Below, piece after piece: positions 48,091-58,529 of a DNA stretch of 64,000 nt. The position numbers and the translations under genes were made by a program. The notes beneath the pieces were generated by a model. That model made no database searches. It was not told where the DNA came from and was given only the letters and a program-made list of their open reading frames with translations. The stretch is from Prochilodus magdalenae (lineage: Eukaryota > Chordata > Actinopteri > Characiformes > Prochilodontidae): contig JAMWET010001661.1 in the NCBI GenBank assembly GCA_024036415.1, forward strand, positions 1,240,001 to 1,304,000, read 5' to 3'. Each line of letters starts with the position of its first letter. Within the stretch, counting starts at the first letter, position 1.

Positions 48091-48094
48091 ATGG

Positions 48095-48555
48095 TCTTTG
48101 ACATGCCAAATGCAATCACTCCTTGTGACTAATCATTAACATCTGCTTTGGAGTCAATTTTACTGGACTGTCCCACCTCTTCTCAATCTATGAATCCTGT
48201 CACACAACCTGCAGGCATTTATAGCCTTCTCGTCCTCATGCAGCGCCATCTGCAGGAGCCTGAAGTTATTGCCCCTTAAACACACAATGTGACTAATCTT
48301 TATCTGGCGAGCTTCTATTGTTATATTTAGATTTTTTGTCACATACCTGAAAATACCCAGCAGACAGGCTGTGAGATCATGCCTCGCTAACAAACCGAGC
48401 TTTGCATTTAAGATAAAGCTATGCTGTTAAAATAATGAAAGACATTAAAACCAGCTTTTCACACTCCCTGAATAAATACACAACGATTATTTCCCCAACA
48501 AAGACAGAGAACGAGCCCAACCCATGCAGACCACGCCATGCCTCATGATGAAGCA
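48095..48555. other. Unassigned non-coding sequence
   Basis: No gene recognised. Confidence 0.4.
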
Positions 48556-48559
48556 CAGC

Positions 48560-49090
48560 CGTGAATCATTATGTGTTTCTGTTTAAGCTTCTGGATTTTT
48601 CCTCCCTCTTTTTAGTTCTGCATATTCTCCCTCTGCTCAGTCTAAATACAGCATATTACATTATTTCTCTGGGAATATTGCTGTTGGGGTTTCATTCGCG
48701 GATGAAGCATAGTCATCACTATGCATATTACATATGTGCATTCTTCAGCAAAGCCTAAATTGGATGTCCCTGGTCTCGGTTTTCCGTTTGATCCTGTGCA
48801 CTTAAGAAACAAATTTGCGGATCATATTTCCAATATTAGCGTTTAATGCAGGTGCGTCGCTGTCTCCTTCCCAAATAATGCGCCGAATTTCAGAGCAGAC
48901 GATGTGCTGACATTTGCAGCCGACGAAGGCTATACAAATGCAAATGTAATCTTCCTGTCCTCCTTCAGATCCTAATTGTTCCCAGCTGCACTCCACTGTT
49001 TGGGATAAAACCAGTATGGGCTTATTTTAGAGCCCTGCCCAGACTGGATTTCACTCTCTCGCCCACCATGTATCATTTAACCGTTTGTGG
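48560..49090. other. Candidate conserved non-coding block
   Basis: Repeat-free with CpG-bearing words (GGTGCGTCGCTGTCTCC, ATAATGCGCCGAATTTC, GCAGCCGACGAAGGC) and ATGCAAAT/TAAT-type cores (ACAAATGCAAATGTAATC near 48,935 contains an octamer-like ATGCAAAT). No motif-bearing frame. Confidence 0.33.
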
Positions 49091-49094
49091 AGAG

Positions 49095-49665
49095 CAGGAA
49101 AACAGAAACCAGATCAATGTCCCCACTATGCCATCCAGAGCTAATCCTGGGATTAGCCTGAAGGTCATCTGGGGAGTGTTAAGGAAATAAACAGAACTCC
49201 AGTGAGGCTTTCCGAATTGGTGGAATAACAACTAATGATATAAGGCCAAAAAAGTAACAGGATCCTCAACAACTAAATATAAAAAAAGTTAAAGGTGTTA
49301 AGAGTGTTCACTCCTTCCACTCATTTCAAAAGATTTTAGAGGACTTAGTTTTGATCCATTTGCTAAAATGTAATTGTAGTATTTCAGTAATGACAATTCT
49401 TAATGTGAATATGAGTTTCAGACTTTGGGACACCTTCTAAACAATGTGATCTGACTGCTACCCATGTAGCCAATAGCCATGAGGGACACAGCAGTCTTAC
49501 TCCCAGTTCTACTATGCAGGTACATGGCTAAAATATAGGCTCCAGCTATGGCCTGAGTGTCTTAGTGTTTTGGAAGTGAAAACGAGTGGACAGAATGTTT
49601 TAATTTCAAAATTAAACTAAAAGATTATTCCAATTGTTTTAACTTCACTTCAAAAGAAAAAATGG
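49095..49665. other. Unassigned non-coding sequence
   Basis: No gene or repeat recognised. Confidence 0.4.
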
Positions 49666-49668
49666 GTT

Positions 49669-49905
49669 AGTGTAAATGCAGGGCTCAAGGTTTAGTGTAG
49701 ATGTAGGGGCTAGGGTTTAGTGTAAATGTAGGGTTTAGGGTTTAGCATGAATGTAGGTTTTATGGCTTTTGTGCAGATTTGTGGGTTCTGGTTTAGTGTA
49801 ACTACTGCTTGGGATAGATTTAGGGGCTATGGTTAAGTGTAAATTTAGGTATTAGGGTTTAGCATAAATTCAAGGGTTTTGGATTGGTGTGAATTTAGGA
49901 GATAA
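49669..49905 (+). repeat. Degenerate G-rich tandem repeat with TTTAGGG-like words
   Basis: Units of about 30-36 bases follow the plan '(T)AGGG.(C/T)TAGGGTTTAGTGTAAATGTAGGG', seen near 49,690, 49,721, 49,739, 49,790, 49,829 and 49,856. The right side is strongly diverged. Confidence 0.75.
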
Positions 49906-49909
49906 GGTC

Positions 49910-50685
49910 AGGGTTAAAGTAAATAAACCGGTTCAGGTGGAAATAAATCAGAACACTGTTGTACTGTTCAGTAAACAGTAACTTAACATTAGAAGAAAAA
50001 CATTCTTACCCTTCAGGGCTTATGTACTACAGGTCTCCAGTGGTTAAACATCACACTTTGAAGGGTAGCCTTGGGTCAGTTTAGACCTTTTTAGGCCCCC
50101 CTGCCTGGGTTTTATGGTTTTCCACATACTTCATCGGGCATGTGTTGTGAACTGTCTATGATGGGATAGCTTTTGGTCAATTCAAGGTTTTTGCTGAGCA
50201 GTAACAACATATTTATTAATTGTGTATATGTATTATGTTTTTTTACAAGCATAGCACATATATGCACATATATTTTCTCTTTCAGTTATGTTAGAATGGT
50301 CAGCAGGGTATGTAATGAACTGTCCTGAAAGAAGGTGCCAATAAAAAAGAATTAGAGGGCAGCAGCAAGGGCAAAATGTTACAGCCTGGCCTGCTTCTAC
50401 GTGACATTTCCTAACTTCTTTAAAGAGCGGAAAAAATATCCCTACTGCATCATCACCATCAACATCAACAACACTAACATCATTATCTGACCTCGTTTTA
50501 CACAACTTAGCCTTCAGAGCTGATGGCATAGAAGGGAGAAGCTTTCCAGCATAATCTGCAGCCACTTCCAATTTATTCCTGGAACAGATTCATTAACAAG
50601 ATGTCCATGCACTTTAATTAATCCTTCAGATATGTCAGGATTCAGATGTTTACATACAAACAAAATCTCTAGGAGCAGAATGCTA
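49910..50685. other. Unassigned non-coding sequence
   Basis: No gene recognised. A minus-strand frame of 112 codons (50,233-50,571) includes a VSVVDVDGDDAVGIFF stretch and a run of Cys, but has no identifiable domain, and an ATCATCACCATCAACATCAAC simple repeat explains the acidic part. Confidence 0.35.
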
Positions 50686-50689
50686 CAAG

Positions 50690-51200
50690 CGGCTAATCGG
50701 GAATTAAGCGCAAAGCTTCTGTCTTTTTGAAGGCAGTAATCAGCGGAAGTCCATGACGGCTGCTTCTGAATAAACGGAGTTACAGTCAAGAAAACTGACG
50801 GGCTGTTTTTTCATTCTTTTTAAAAATGTTTTTCCTGAACGTTGCTCATATATGTGGCAGTTTGTTCGCTGGTGTTTTAATTCATGTCCCCCGCAAAACA
50901 GATGAGTGGCTGAGTCCCTCGTAGAGGACGCACAACTTCATTAACAGCCAATCAGAATCCAATTACAGCTCCTATCGGTGCCAATTAAAGCTGTTTGCGT
51001 TCAAATGTTACTGTAGGACGAAGTATTTCCAATCACTGCAACGCTTCGTTATCGCACTGCCAGGATCAGCCTTTGGAAAATGAAGTGTGGCATGTTGAGG
51101 GGGCTTTAGATTTCCCCCTCCATTCTCCCGCTGGTCTATTTACCATAAACTCAGAGAGAATGGCAAGCGTGGCAAATACTGAAATAAATTATTAATGGAG
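50690..51200. other. Candidate conserved non-coding block
   Basis: Repeat-free, with CCAATCAGAATCCAATTACAG and GCCAATTAAAGC (CCAAT and TAAT-type cores) near 50,948-50,990 and scattered CpGs. Open frames of 66 and 91 codons on opposite strands have no motif. Confidence 0.33.
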
Positions 51201-51374
51201 CTGCCAGATGGATGGTGCAAAGTAAACCAACATCAACCCAAGCACGTGGTCGTCATCATCTAGAGACCATCCGAAATATATTTGTCTATTATAATTCGTT
51301 GGCTTCCAGAATTTTTACTGACATTTTGCCATAATTTAATTTCCCTCACTACCACATGAAGACCGAGATATTTG

Positions 51375-51561
51375 CAGTCTAAAGGAAAACAAGTATCTCC
51401 AAAACGGTAACTTGACAGGAGAGATTAAAAACCTTATTTAATGTTAGTTTAAGCCAATGGAATCAGACGTCTTTCCCAAGCCTTTTTGGGCCATTTCTGT
51501 TAGTCCATTCATCATACAATTCTCACACAGTGTAAACGGGAGCCGCTGTTTACAAATAAAT

Positions 51562-51592
<31 letters not shown>

Positions 51593-51650
51593 GATATAAT
51601 AATGCATAAAACTCAAATTGGACAAAAATGGACATGGACACAGAAAAGGG
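51375..51650 (+). mobile_element. Dispersed non-coding element with internal (AAT)n expansion
   Basis: This is a third copy of the 46-kb element, with AGGAAAACAAGTATCTCC, AAAACGGTAACTTGACAGGA, TTTTTGGGCCATTTCTGTTA and TAATGCATAAAACTC in the same order. Where the 46.4-kb copy has a single AAATAATGC, this one has an expanded (AAT)n run at about 51,559-51,590. Confidence 0.75.
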
Positions 51651-51654
51651 TTAA

Positions 51655-52980
51655 GTTACTGAAATGTCCAACAGAAAATTACCCAACCAGAATTGGCCTA
51701 CCATTGTAGGATACAGTCAAGTGAGCTCTCCCATTGATCAGGACTACAAACATAACTAGGAACTGACAGGGGAATCAACCAGTTATGCTTTTATTTACAA
51801 TGGGTGGAGCAAATTTTATGATGCCACTCTTTCCCAAAGGTCTAGATACATCACTTGTAGTTGTTCTAAGCCGGTTCAGGTTAATTCTTAGGAATGGAAA
51901 ACATAGAGAGCAGCTCTACGCCAGGATTCTTTACTGCACATAAAAGGTGGCCAAATCTGGTTTTCTTGTTAGAATGTTCACAATACATTTTTAACATAAG
52001 CTATATCCAACATTAGTCTGAACAGATCACGCTCCTAAACCGAAGCACATGTGCAAAAGAACAATACCTCACGTGCCACACTCATCCAGAGGTAAACAAT
52101 CATGACTGCTGACGCATGCAGATACACTCCCAGAGGTCTTAGTTTCATCTTCTCCCGCATCACAAGAGCAATCACGAAGTTCCGATGGCTGACAGCTGGG
52201 CTCATCACCCAGAATGCATTCCAACTCGATGTAAAAACAGCACGTCAGTCACGGCCACATCTTTGTTTTGTTTTTTGGGGTTTTTTTTAAAGTTTGCTTT
52301 CAACTTTTAACTTTTCTTTGTAGACTTGTTTTCCTATGGCCATATTTGGATATTCCTTGGAAGTATCTTTGAACATGGAGCAGTTGCAGTAAATGCCTTC
52401 TAATTTTGTTTATACAGAAACATCAGTCCAGATGTTCTCAGCAGCATGAAATTGTGACCATTATAGAGCTGGACTGACAAAATTTTGGCAGGAACTCCAA
52501 GTCACATTGGCCCATATTGCATTAGTATTGGATTTTAATACTACACATGTTCCAAACCACAACTAAAAAAAATCACACTGTAACACAGTTAACACATGTA
52601 TATCACATATATGGGCCACTTTTACCTTCTGATTAAATCCAAAGAGCTATTTTTAAACTCGTTCATAAAAGCTCAAATATATGCTAATAGCTGTTACAAA
52701 CTTCAGATAAAACACATTGTTAAAGAGTTTACAAGCTTCAAACGTTCATAGTATCACTTTGAGTTTTACACTAACATGCTACTAGGATCCTACAGGGGGA
52801 TTAGCAGAAATAAGCATTGTCTTTTACAACCAGTCACTCTATTAATATTTCACCACTGTGTTTTTCTTTAGATGAACTGGGGTTGCTGTTTCTTTTAAAG
52901 AGATTACAGACTTTTGAATACAGCTATGTAAAGGTGAAAGAGTGTTTTTGTCCCCAGAATAATTACTAGGGATTAAATGC
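51655..52980. other. Unassigned non-coding sequence
   Basis: No gene or repeat recognised. Confidence 0.4.
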
Positions 52981-52987
52981 TGCGTTC

Positions 52988-53066
52988 AGTTTAGTGGCCA
53001 TAAAGACGTCTATAATCCATAAGAGCAGGTCACAGGTTCAGATCCTTGTACGATGCACGCTAAAGT
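52988..53066 (+). mobile_element. Possible tRNA-derived SINE head
   Basis: AGTTTAGTGGCCATAAAG resembles a polymerase III A box, and 36-40 bases later GGTCACAGGTTCAGATCCTTG resembles a B box with two mismatches to GGTTCGANTCC. No cloverleaf with good stems could be drawn, so this is not a tRNA gene; a decayed SINE is the likeliest reading. Confidence 0.4.
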
Positions 53067-53069
53067 GTC

Positions 53070-55800
53070 ATAGACCTTCTTTAGTCTGTAATATCTCTGC
53101 TCCTCACTGTCCTCTACACTTTACCCTTCACAAAACTTATAAATCCCCAAGTCTTAATGGAAAGATGATGGGATATAAAAGTTTTGGCTTTGTGGTACAG
53201 GAAAGTTTTTAGTGACAGTTGTGTACCCTTAGACTGCATTTGCTCTAATATTAGAAATAGTAATAAACCTCAACATTTTATTGATATTAAACAGCTATTA
53301 TTAAAGAAGGATATTTGAGCTGTTAGCTTCGAACGGCATTATCATATAGTAATGAGAGTATCAAAATCCTGGATAAACCTAAGCAAATAAATAAGCTGGC
53401 AACCAAAACAAAAGACCTTGATGAAACACCATGGTAAAGATTTGACTCTTCTTGACATTTGTTCTGCATAACCTATAAGACATTCATGTTCAAAACGGAA
53501 TGTATGACCAATCATACGAAACATTCTACATTTATCCCTATAGACTGCTCTTTAAACATACTTTTTTCTTCCTCCGTAACAACTAGAACTCAAGTGGATA
53601 GCTACCAGACCTACAGGCTTCTCCATTAATATTTAGTGTTAATATTCTTCCCCTGTGATTTCTTTTCTTTGGTAAATCTGCTACAACTATATAACCTAAC
53701 GTTGGGAAATGAATGCCTGGCACCATAAGCTTGATGCTAACACAACACAGGAAATCCTGGAGGAAATTTGCATTATGACTGCTGTGGTAATTTGATAAGC
53801 AGAAGCTACTTATGTCCGTGCTATATTGTTATATGTTCATGATGGACACAGAGCAGTTGAAAACATGCATGCTCTACAGAAAACTAATTTAAATATGAGA
53901 TTTTTTTTGTGTATTTTACATATTTTACTACATTTCTTTAATTTAGTTTTAAAGTAGTTTAGGGGGATGGGGTTTGGAATGTGTCATACTTTCCCAAGTA
54001 GAAAGCATATATCATTGGCTTGATAAGGTTGGCACACCATTGACTGTATACCATTGCTGGTCCACCCTCTCACAAGTCTGATTGTCCTGCATACAATGTC
54101 TAATCTCCTCACACGGATTTATACATTGGCTTTTATTTAGAAAAGTTAACTGAGATAACTATTACAAAAATATGATTAGGCCTAATATAAATTTGTTTAC
54201 AATATGTTGTTGCTGACACTGTCCTAGATTGGTTTCAGCTGTATATCCAGCTTTATTTGCATGAACAAGTATTAACTAAAGTAATTCACAGACGCTAATG
54301 AAATAAACTAATGAAGGAAAAATAAGTAAATTGAACTGTGAGTGGAAAATGAGAAATGAAAATTGCCATTTTGTCTAAAGGCCACCACATACCGAACAAA
54401 CAGCACAGCGCCACATTGCATCACATACTGTGGCATTATTTAAAAGGCAGTACTATAGAATGCCGACAGGGAGAGCTGATGACGAGTCAAATAGATCTTT
54501 TGTGGATATCCTTTCTATGGGCTATAGGTTTTATAGCGTTTCTGGCCAAGAACTTTCATTTTTGTGCTGCCCAGATAAGGCTAGCTACCTGTCTTGATCA
54601 GTACTTCTCTGACCAACAAGCCTAACAACCGAAACTTGAAGATGTGAATATATCCAGGGAATCCAGGGAATCCACAAAAGGTCAGTTTGGCATTTGCCAG
54701 TGGGTGCTAACATTAGTTAGGCTAACTGAGTAGTGGAGCCCACTGATGACAACCATCTATTCTTTCAATTGTTTTAGAACTGCAACTTACCCTCAACCTT
54801 TTCCTCGTCTCTTTCTCATTCCAATGATAGTGGTAAAAACAGGGAACACAGCACTGTGGCATGTTAAAAAGAAGACAGCATCTTGGACCTGGAACATATG
54901 GTTTGTACTTCATAATTTAACAAGTCAGGGATTTTAACAAGAGATCACTGTGTCACATGACCTTCATTTCTTCAATAAATATTATCTGCATTTTTAGGCT
55001 AAATGAAGCCATGGGAAGTTATATGGCATTTCACTGAAATAACATGGCATTGCATTAAAACATGACATCAGCCAATTCAGTATTATTATTTTAGCTCCAC
55101 AACACATTTTATCAGATGTGACCGTCTGACCTGTCCACCTTCAGTCAAACTGTAATAACAAGTTTCTATGCTGGACTTCCTGTCCACTCTCCGTCTCTGC
55201 TGTCATATTGATTCTGATGGCACAAGGGTTAGTTTGTTGTTTCTGCCCTCTACTTTCTTTCCCACATCATCAAAAGAACATTAGAGGACTTGATCATTGC
55301 CTCTTACTTAATTTTCAAACCTAATCAATGATGATTAGATTAGAGATCTAAATGTATATAAATATATAAAACCGCGGGGAACATGATGCATCTCTTGTCA
55401 TCGAGAAGACTACAGGCTTCCATTTATTCTCAGTAGACATTGGGTTTCTATCGATTGAGTCTGGGCATTATGTGGGCAGCTGGTGATGGGTCTGTATATG
55501 TCTTTATATACATATATCCTCACTAATGATCGTCATTTGGACATTAATGACCACATAAATGTCTGTAACCTGATTGTGAAGTTGATGTAATTGATATCTC
55601 CAGTATTCTACCATTGATTCCTTTATATAATTCATTAAATGACACCTGACTCTTAAAATAATGCCTTGATATCATCACCTTTTTTTACACAGTCTGTCTG
55701 GATATGCATTAGTTTACACATACGCATAAACAAACATACAAAAGGTAAAATAAAATATGAAACATAAATCTATGCCTCATTAATTAATGTTATTATTTCA
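53070..55800. other. Unassigned AT-rich sequence
   Basis: No gene or recognisable element. Frames up to 89 codons (54,356-54,625) carry no motif. Confidence 0.4.
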
Positions 55801-55812
55801 TTTCCATTATAA

Positions 55813-55816
<4 letters not shown>

Positions 55817-55906
<90 letters not shown>

Positions 55907-55907
55907 A
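55817..55907. repeat. (AT)n(GT)n compound microsatellite
   Basis: About 38 AT units run into about seven GT units. Confidence 0.97.
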
Positions 55908-55929
55908 TGTCTCAGATAGTTTTAGATGA

Positions 55930-56515
55930 AATATATGAAAATACACTTAATTAGGATATGGCTCAGAAGCTTCAGATTATGTTTATTACCTATCAGAATG
56001 AGTCCTTTTTTAATCAGTGATTTTGAGCATGTTGTGATTGTTGGAGTATTTCGGCAACTGCTGATCTCCTGGGATCCCCACACTCAACAGTCTCTAAAGT
56101 TACTCACAATGGAACAATAAAGAAAATCATTCAGTGAGCATCAGTTCTGCAGACCTGGTTCACTAGAGAGGTAAGTGGAGAATGGCCAGACGGTTTTCAG
56201 CTCACAGAAAGGCTAAGGCAACTCAGATAACTATTCTGTATGACTGTGATGAGCAGAAAAGCATCTTAGAAAGCACAACACATCCAACCTTGAAGTTACA
56301 TTGGGTTCCACTTCCACTTCTTTGAGCTGAAGCTCATAAAAACTTGACAGGGTCAGGATTTAGTGTGAATCCATAAACCTAATCTGCCTTGGTCCAGGCT
56401 GGTGGAGATGGAGTAATGGTGTGGGGAATGTTGTCTAGGCACACTTTGGGATGTATATACCAATCAGTCATTGCTTGGATGCCACAGCCTCTGATTATTG
56501 TTGATAAAATGTAGG
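55930..56515 (+). mobile_element. Tc1-like transposon relic, + orientation
   Basis: The + strand carries, in order and in changing frames, a QLLISWDPHTQQS segment (about 56,058-56,095), a block around GAATGGCCAGACGG (56,180), and CCAGGCTGGTGGAGATGGAG-TAATGGTGTGGGGAATG (about 56,394-56,430). The last corresponds to the 'V(Q/K).GGGG.MVWGM' motif of a widespread fish Tc1-like family, followed by the region for ..ISHCLDATA. Frequent stops and deletions (the first-Asp region is largely lost) show it is dead. Inverted ends were not recognised. Confidence 0.75.
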
Positions 56516-56519
56516 TTGT

Positions 56520-56845
56520 GTTTTGGACCTAAGAGAGGCTCTACCAAGGATCGGTGGGTGTATATCGTGTTACTACTTAAATAAAACATGAGTGACCAGG
56601 CAAAATTCATTTATTTTAATGGGATTAAAATTTAATTATGAGGCATCACAGAATAGCTCGATCAGTAAACAAGACATAGTAATAATAATAGTTAGAACAA
56701 ATGGTTTTCATTGAACATAACAACAGTGAAGACCAGTGATATCTGACCCATCACTATCTGAAAAGGGGAGATGGTAGGCAGGTCATCAACAGCCACATGT
56801 AACAAGAAGTCCGTAGGCAGTGACATTGCCCTACTACCCACACAA
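56520..56845. other. Unassigned non-coding sequence
   Basis: No gene or repeat recognised. Confidence 0.4.
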
Positions 56846-56849
56846 CCCA

Positions 56850-57750
56850 GCACAGCATAGCACAACACACACAAGCATCACTACCAATGTCCATAACACC
56901 AACTTTCATAAGTTTTTAATTTTTTTATTGTGGCTGAGGTTCTCCCGAGAGCTTGTGTGCATGGCATCACCTCGCATGCACCCACGGCTGAATGACTTCT
57001 TGCAGTCTTTTGCAATAGTATTTGCTTATATGGTGAAGCTGCCCATTCTTCTTGCCAAAAAGCGTCCAGGCCCCATACATTCTAGCATGAACTGCACATT
57101 AGAGATCTATGATTAGAGAGCTCAATGATTTGCGATGGCCAAACCCAGAACCTACACTTTTTCTGTTGTAGCCACAGAAGTGGCCTTGTTTTTTGGATCA
57201 CTGTGATGTTGGAAAGTGTGCCCCATGTGCAGCTTCCGAGGCTGATAAATGCAAATAGTCCTCCAGTATTTTCTGATGGGATGCTGTATTCTTGGTGTGA
57301 AGTTTAACTAAGTTCCCTGTGCTGCTGTAGTGTTTGCCTCCAAAACATCAGAGATCCACCTCCATCTTTTACAGTCAGATGGTGTATTTCCGTCCTAGCA
57401 TAACACATTTATTATTGTGATTTGCTCAGTTCTGTCCTGGTTCTGGTGCTGTTTGGCATAATTTAAGAGGGCTATTTTGTGACATTGCCACAGTAAAGTC
57501 CCTCTTTATTTTGCAACACCATGTTTTTGGCAGATATTCCAGCATTTCAGCTGAAGCTGTGTGGCTATAATTATAGTTGGTTTACCTGACCGTGTTTTTG
57601 GTATCAACAGAACCACTAATTTTACATTTCCTTGTCAGTTTGAACTGTTCGTTTAAACACTACTGATTAACAATCTCAAATCTTTGGACATTTTCTTTTC
57701 TTCATTTATAAATTCTTCTGAAACTTTTACTTTTACTTTCCCCCAACCCC
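56850..57750 (-). mobile_element. Tc1-like transposon relic, minus orientation
   Basis: On the minus strand [13 protein letters not shown] (about 57,380 to 57,340) matches the Tc1 block (P)TVKHGGGS(L/I)M.WG. Further on, WPSQ is found near 57,140-57,130, where WP(S/A)QSPDLNPIE is expected; the PDLN core is lost. A C-terminal-like remnant with FWQEEWAA lies near 57,060. The upstream region to about 57,750 may hold the decayed N-terminal part. Borders are approximate and no inverted ends were seen. Confidence 0.65.
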
Positions 57751-57797
57751 TGTATCCAGTGACAGCAGCCATGGATGAGATGGCTTGGGTCTTGGAA

Positions 57798-57821
57798 TAC
57801 ACAGACAGACATATATAGGAG

Positions 57822-57891
<70 letters not shown>

Positions 57892-57915
57892 CTCCTATAT
57901 ATGTCTGTCTGTGTA
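57798..57915. repeat. Palindrome: 25-bp perfect arms around a (TA)n core
   Basis: Left arm 57798-57822 (starts TACACAGACAGACATATATA) and right arm 57891-57915 are exact complements. The core 57,825-57,890 is pure TA repeat, itself self-complementary. The whole 118 bases can fold into one long hairpin or cruciform. It directly precedes non-autonomous element copy B. Confidence 0.97.
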
Positions 57916-57942
57916 TATATATGGCTCCTTGTATCTCCTTAT

Positions 57943-58365
57943 GCATTTTATCAGCTTCACTCACCATACAGGAGCACTTTGTAGTTCTACAAACAGACTG
58001 TAGTCTATCTGTTTCTCTGCATACACTATTAATCTCCTTTCACTTATTGTGGCTGGTGGGTGGATCATTCTGAGCACTGCAGTGCTACTAGGTGGTGGTG
58101 GTAGTGTGTATTGTGCTGGTGTGAGTGGATCAGAGACAGCAGTGCTGCTGGAGTTTAAACACCTCAGTGTCACTGCTGAACCAAAAATAGTCTGCCAACC
58201 AAAACTATCCAGCCAACAGCATCCTGTGGGCAGTGTCCTGTGACCACTGATGAAGGACTAGAGGATGACCAACACAAACTGTGCAGCAACACATGAACTG
58301 CTGTCTCTGACTTTACATGTACAAGGTAGGCCAACAAGGTAAGTGTGTCTAATGATTCATGTATT
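57943..58365. mobile_element. Non-autonomous DNA element with inverted ends (copy B)
   Basis: The left end shares CATTTTATCAGCTTCACT, GGAGCACTTTGTAGTTCTAC and ATCTGTTTCTCTG with copy A at 21.7 kb in the same orientation. The inner block GTGAGTGGATCAGAGACAGC...CCAACAGCATCCTGTGG...ACTAGAGGATGACC is the reverse complement of the corresponding inner block of copy A (about 22,000-22,120). The right inverted end is lost near 58,360. No transposase. Confidence 0.7.
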
Positions 58366-58420
58366 CAGGTTTCAGGCAGAATTTTAGGGTTTTATCGTAT
58401 ATAGAATCAAGGCCCATTGT

Positions 58421-58528
58421 CATATATCATATCATATCATATCATATCATATCATATCATATCATATCATATCATATCATATCATATCATATCATATCAT
58501 ATCATATCATATATCATATCATATCATA
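58421..58528. repeat. (ATCAT)n pentanucleotide microsatellite
   Basis: About 20 ATCAT units with ATATC breaks near each edge. Confidence 0.97.
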
Positions 58529-58529
58529 A

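Noticed and set aside
50233..50571. 112-codon minus-strand frame with Cys-rich and Asp-rich parts
   Set aside because: The acidic part is a translated CATCATCACCATC simple repeat. The Cys spacing matches no domain I recognise and there is no gene context.
52988..53066. Possible tRNA gene
   Set aside because: A- and B-box-like words exist but the stems do not pair well and the B box has two mismatches; a decayed SINE fits better.
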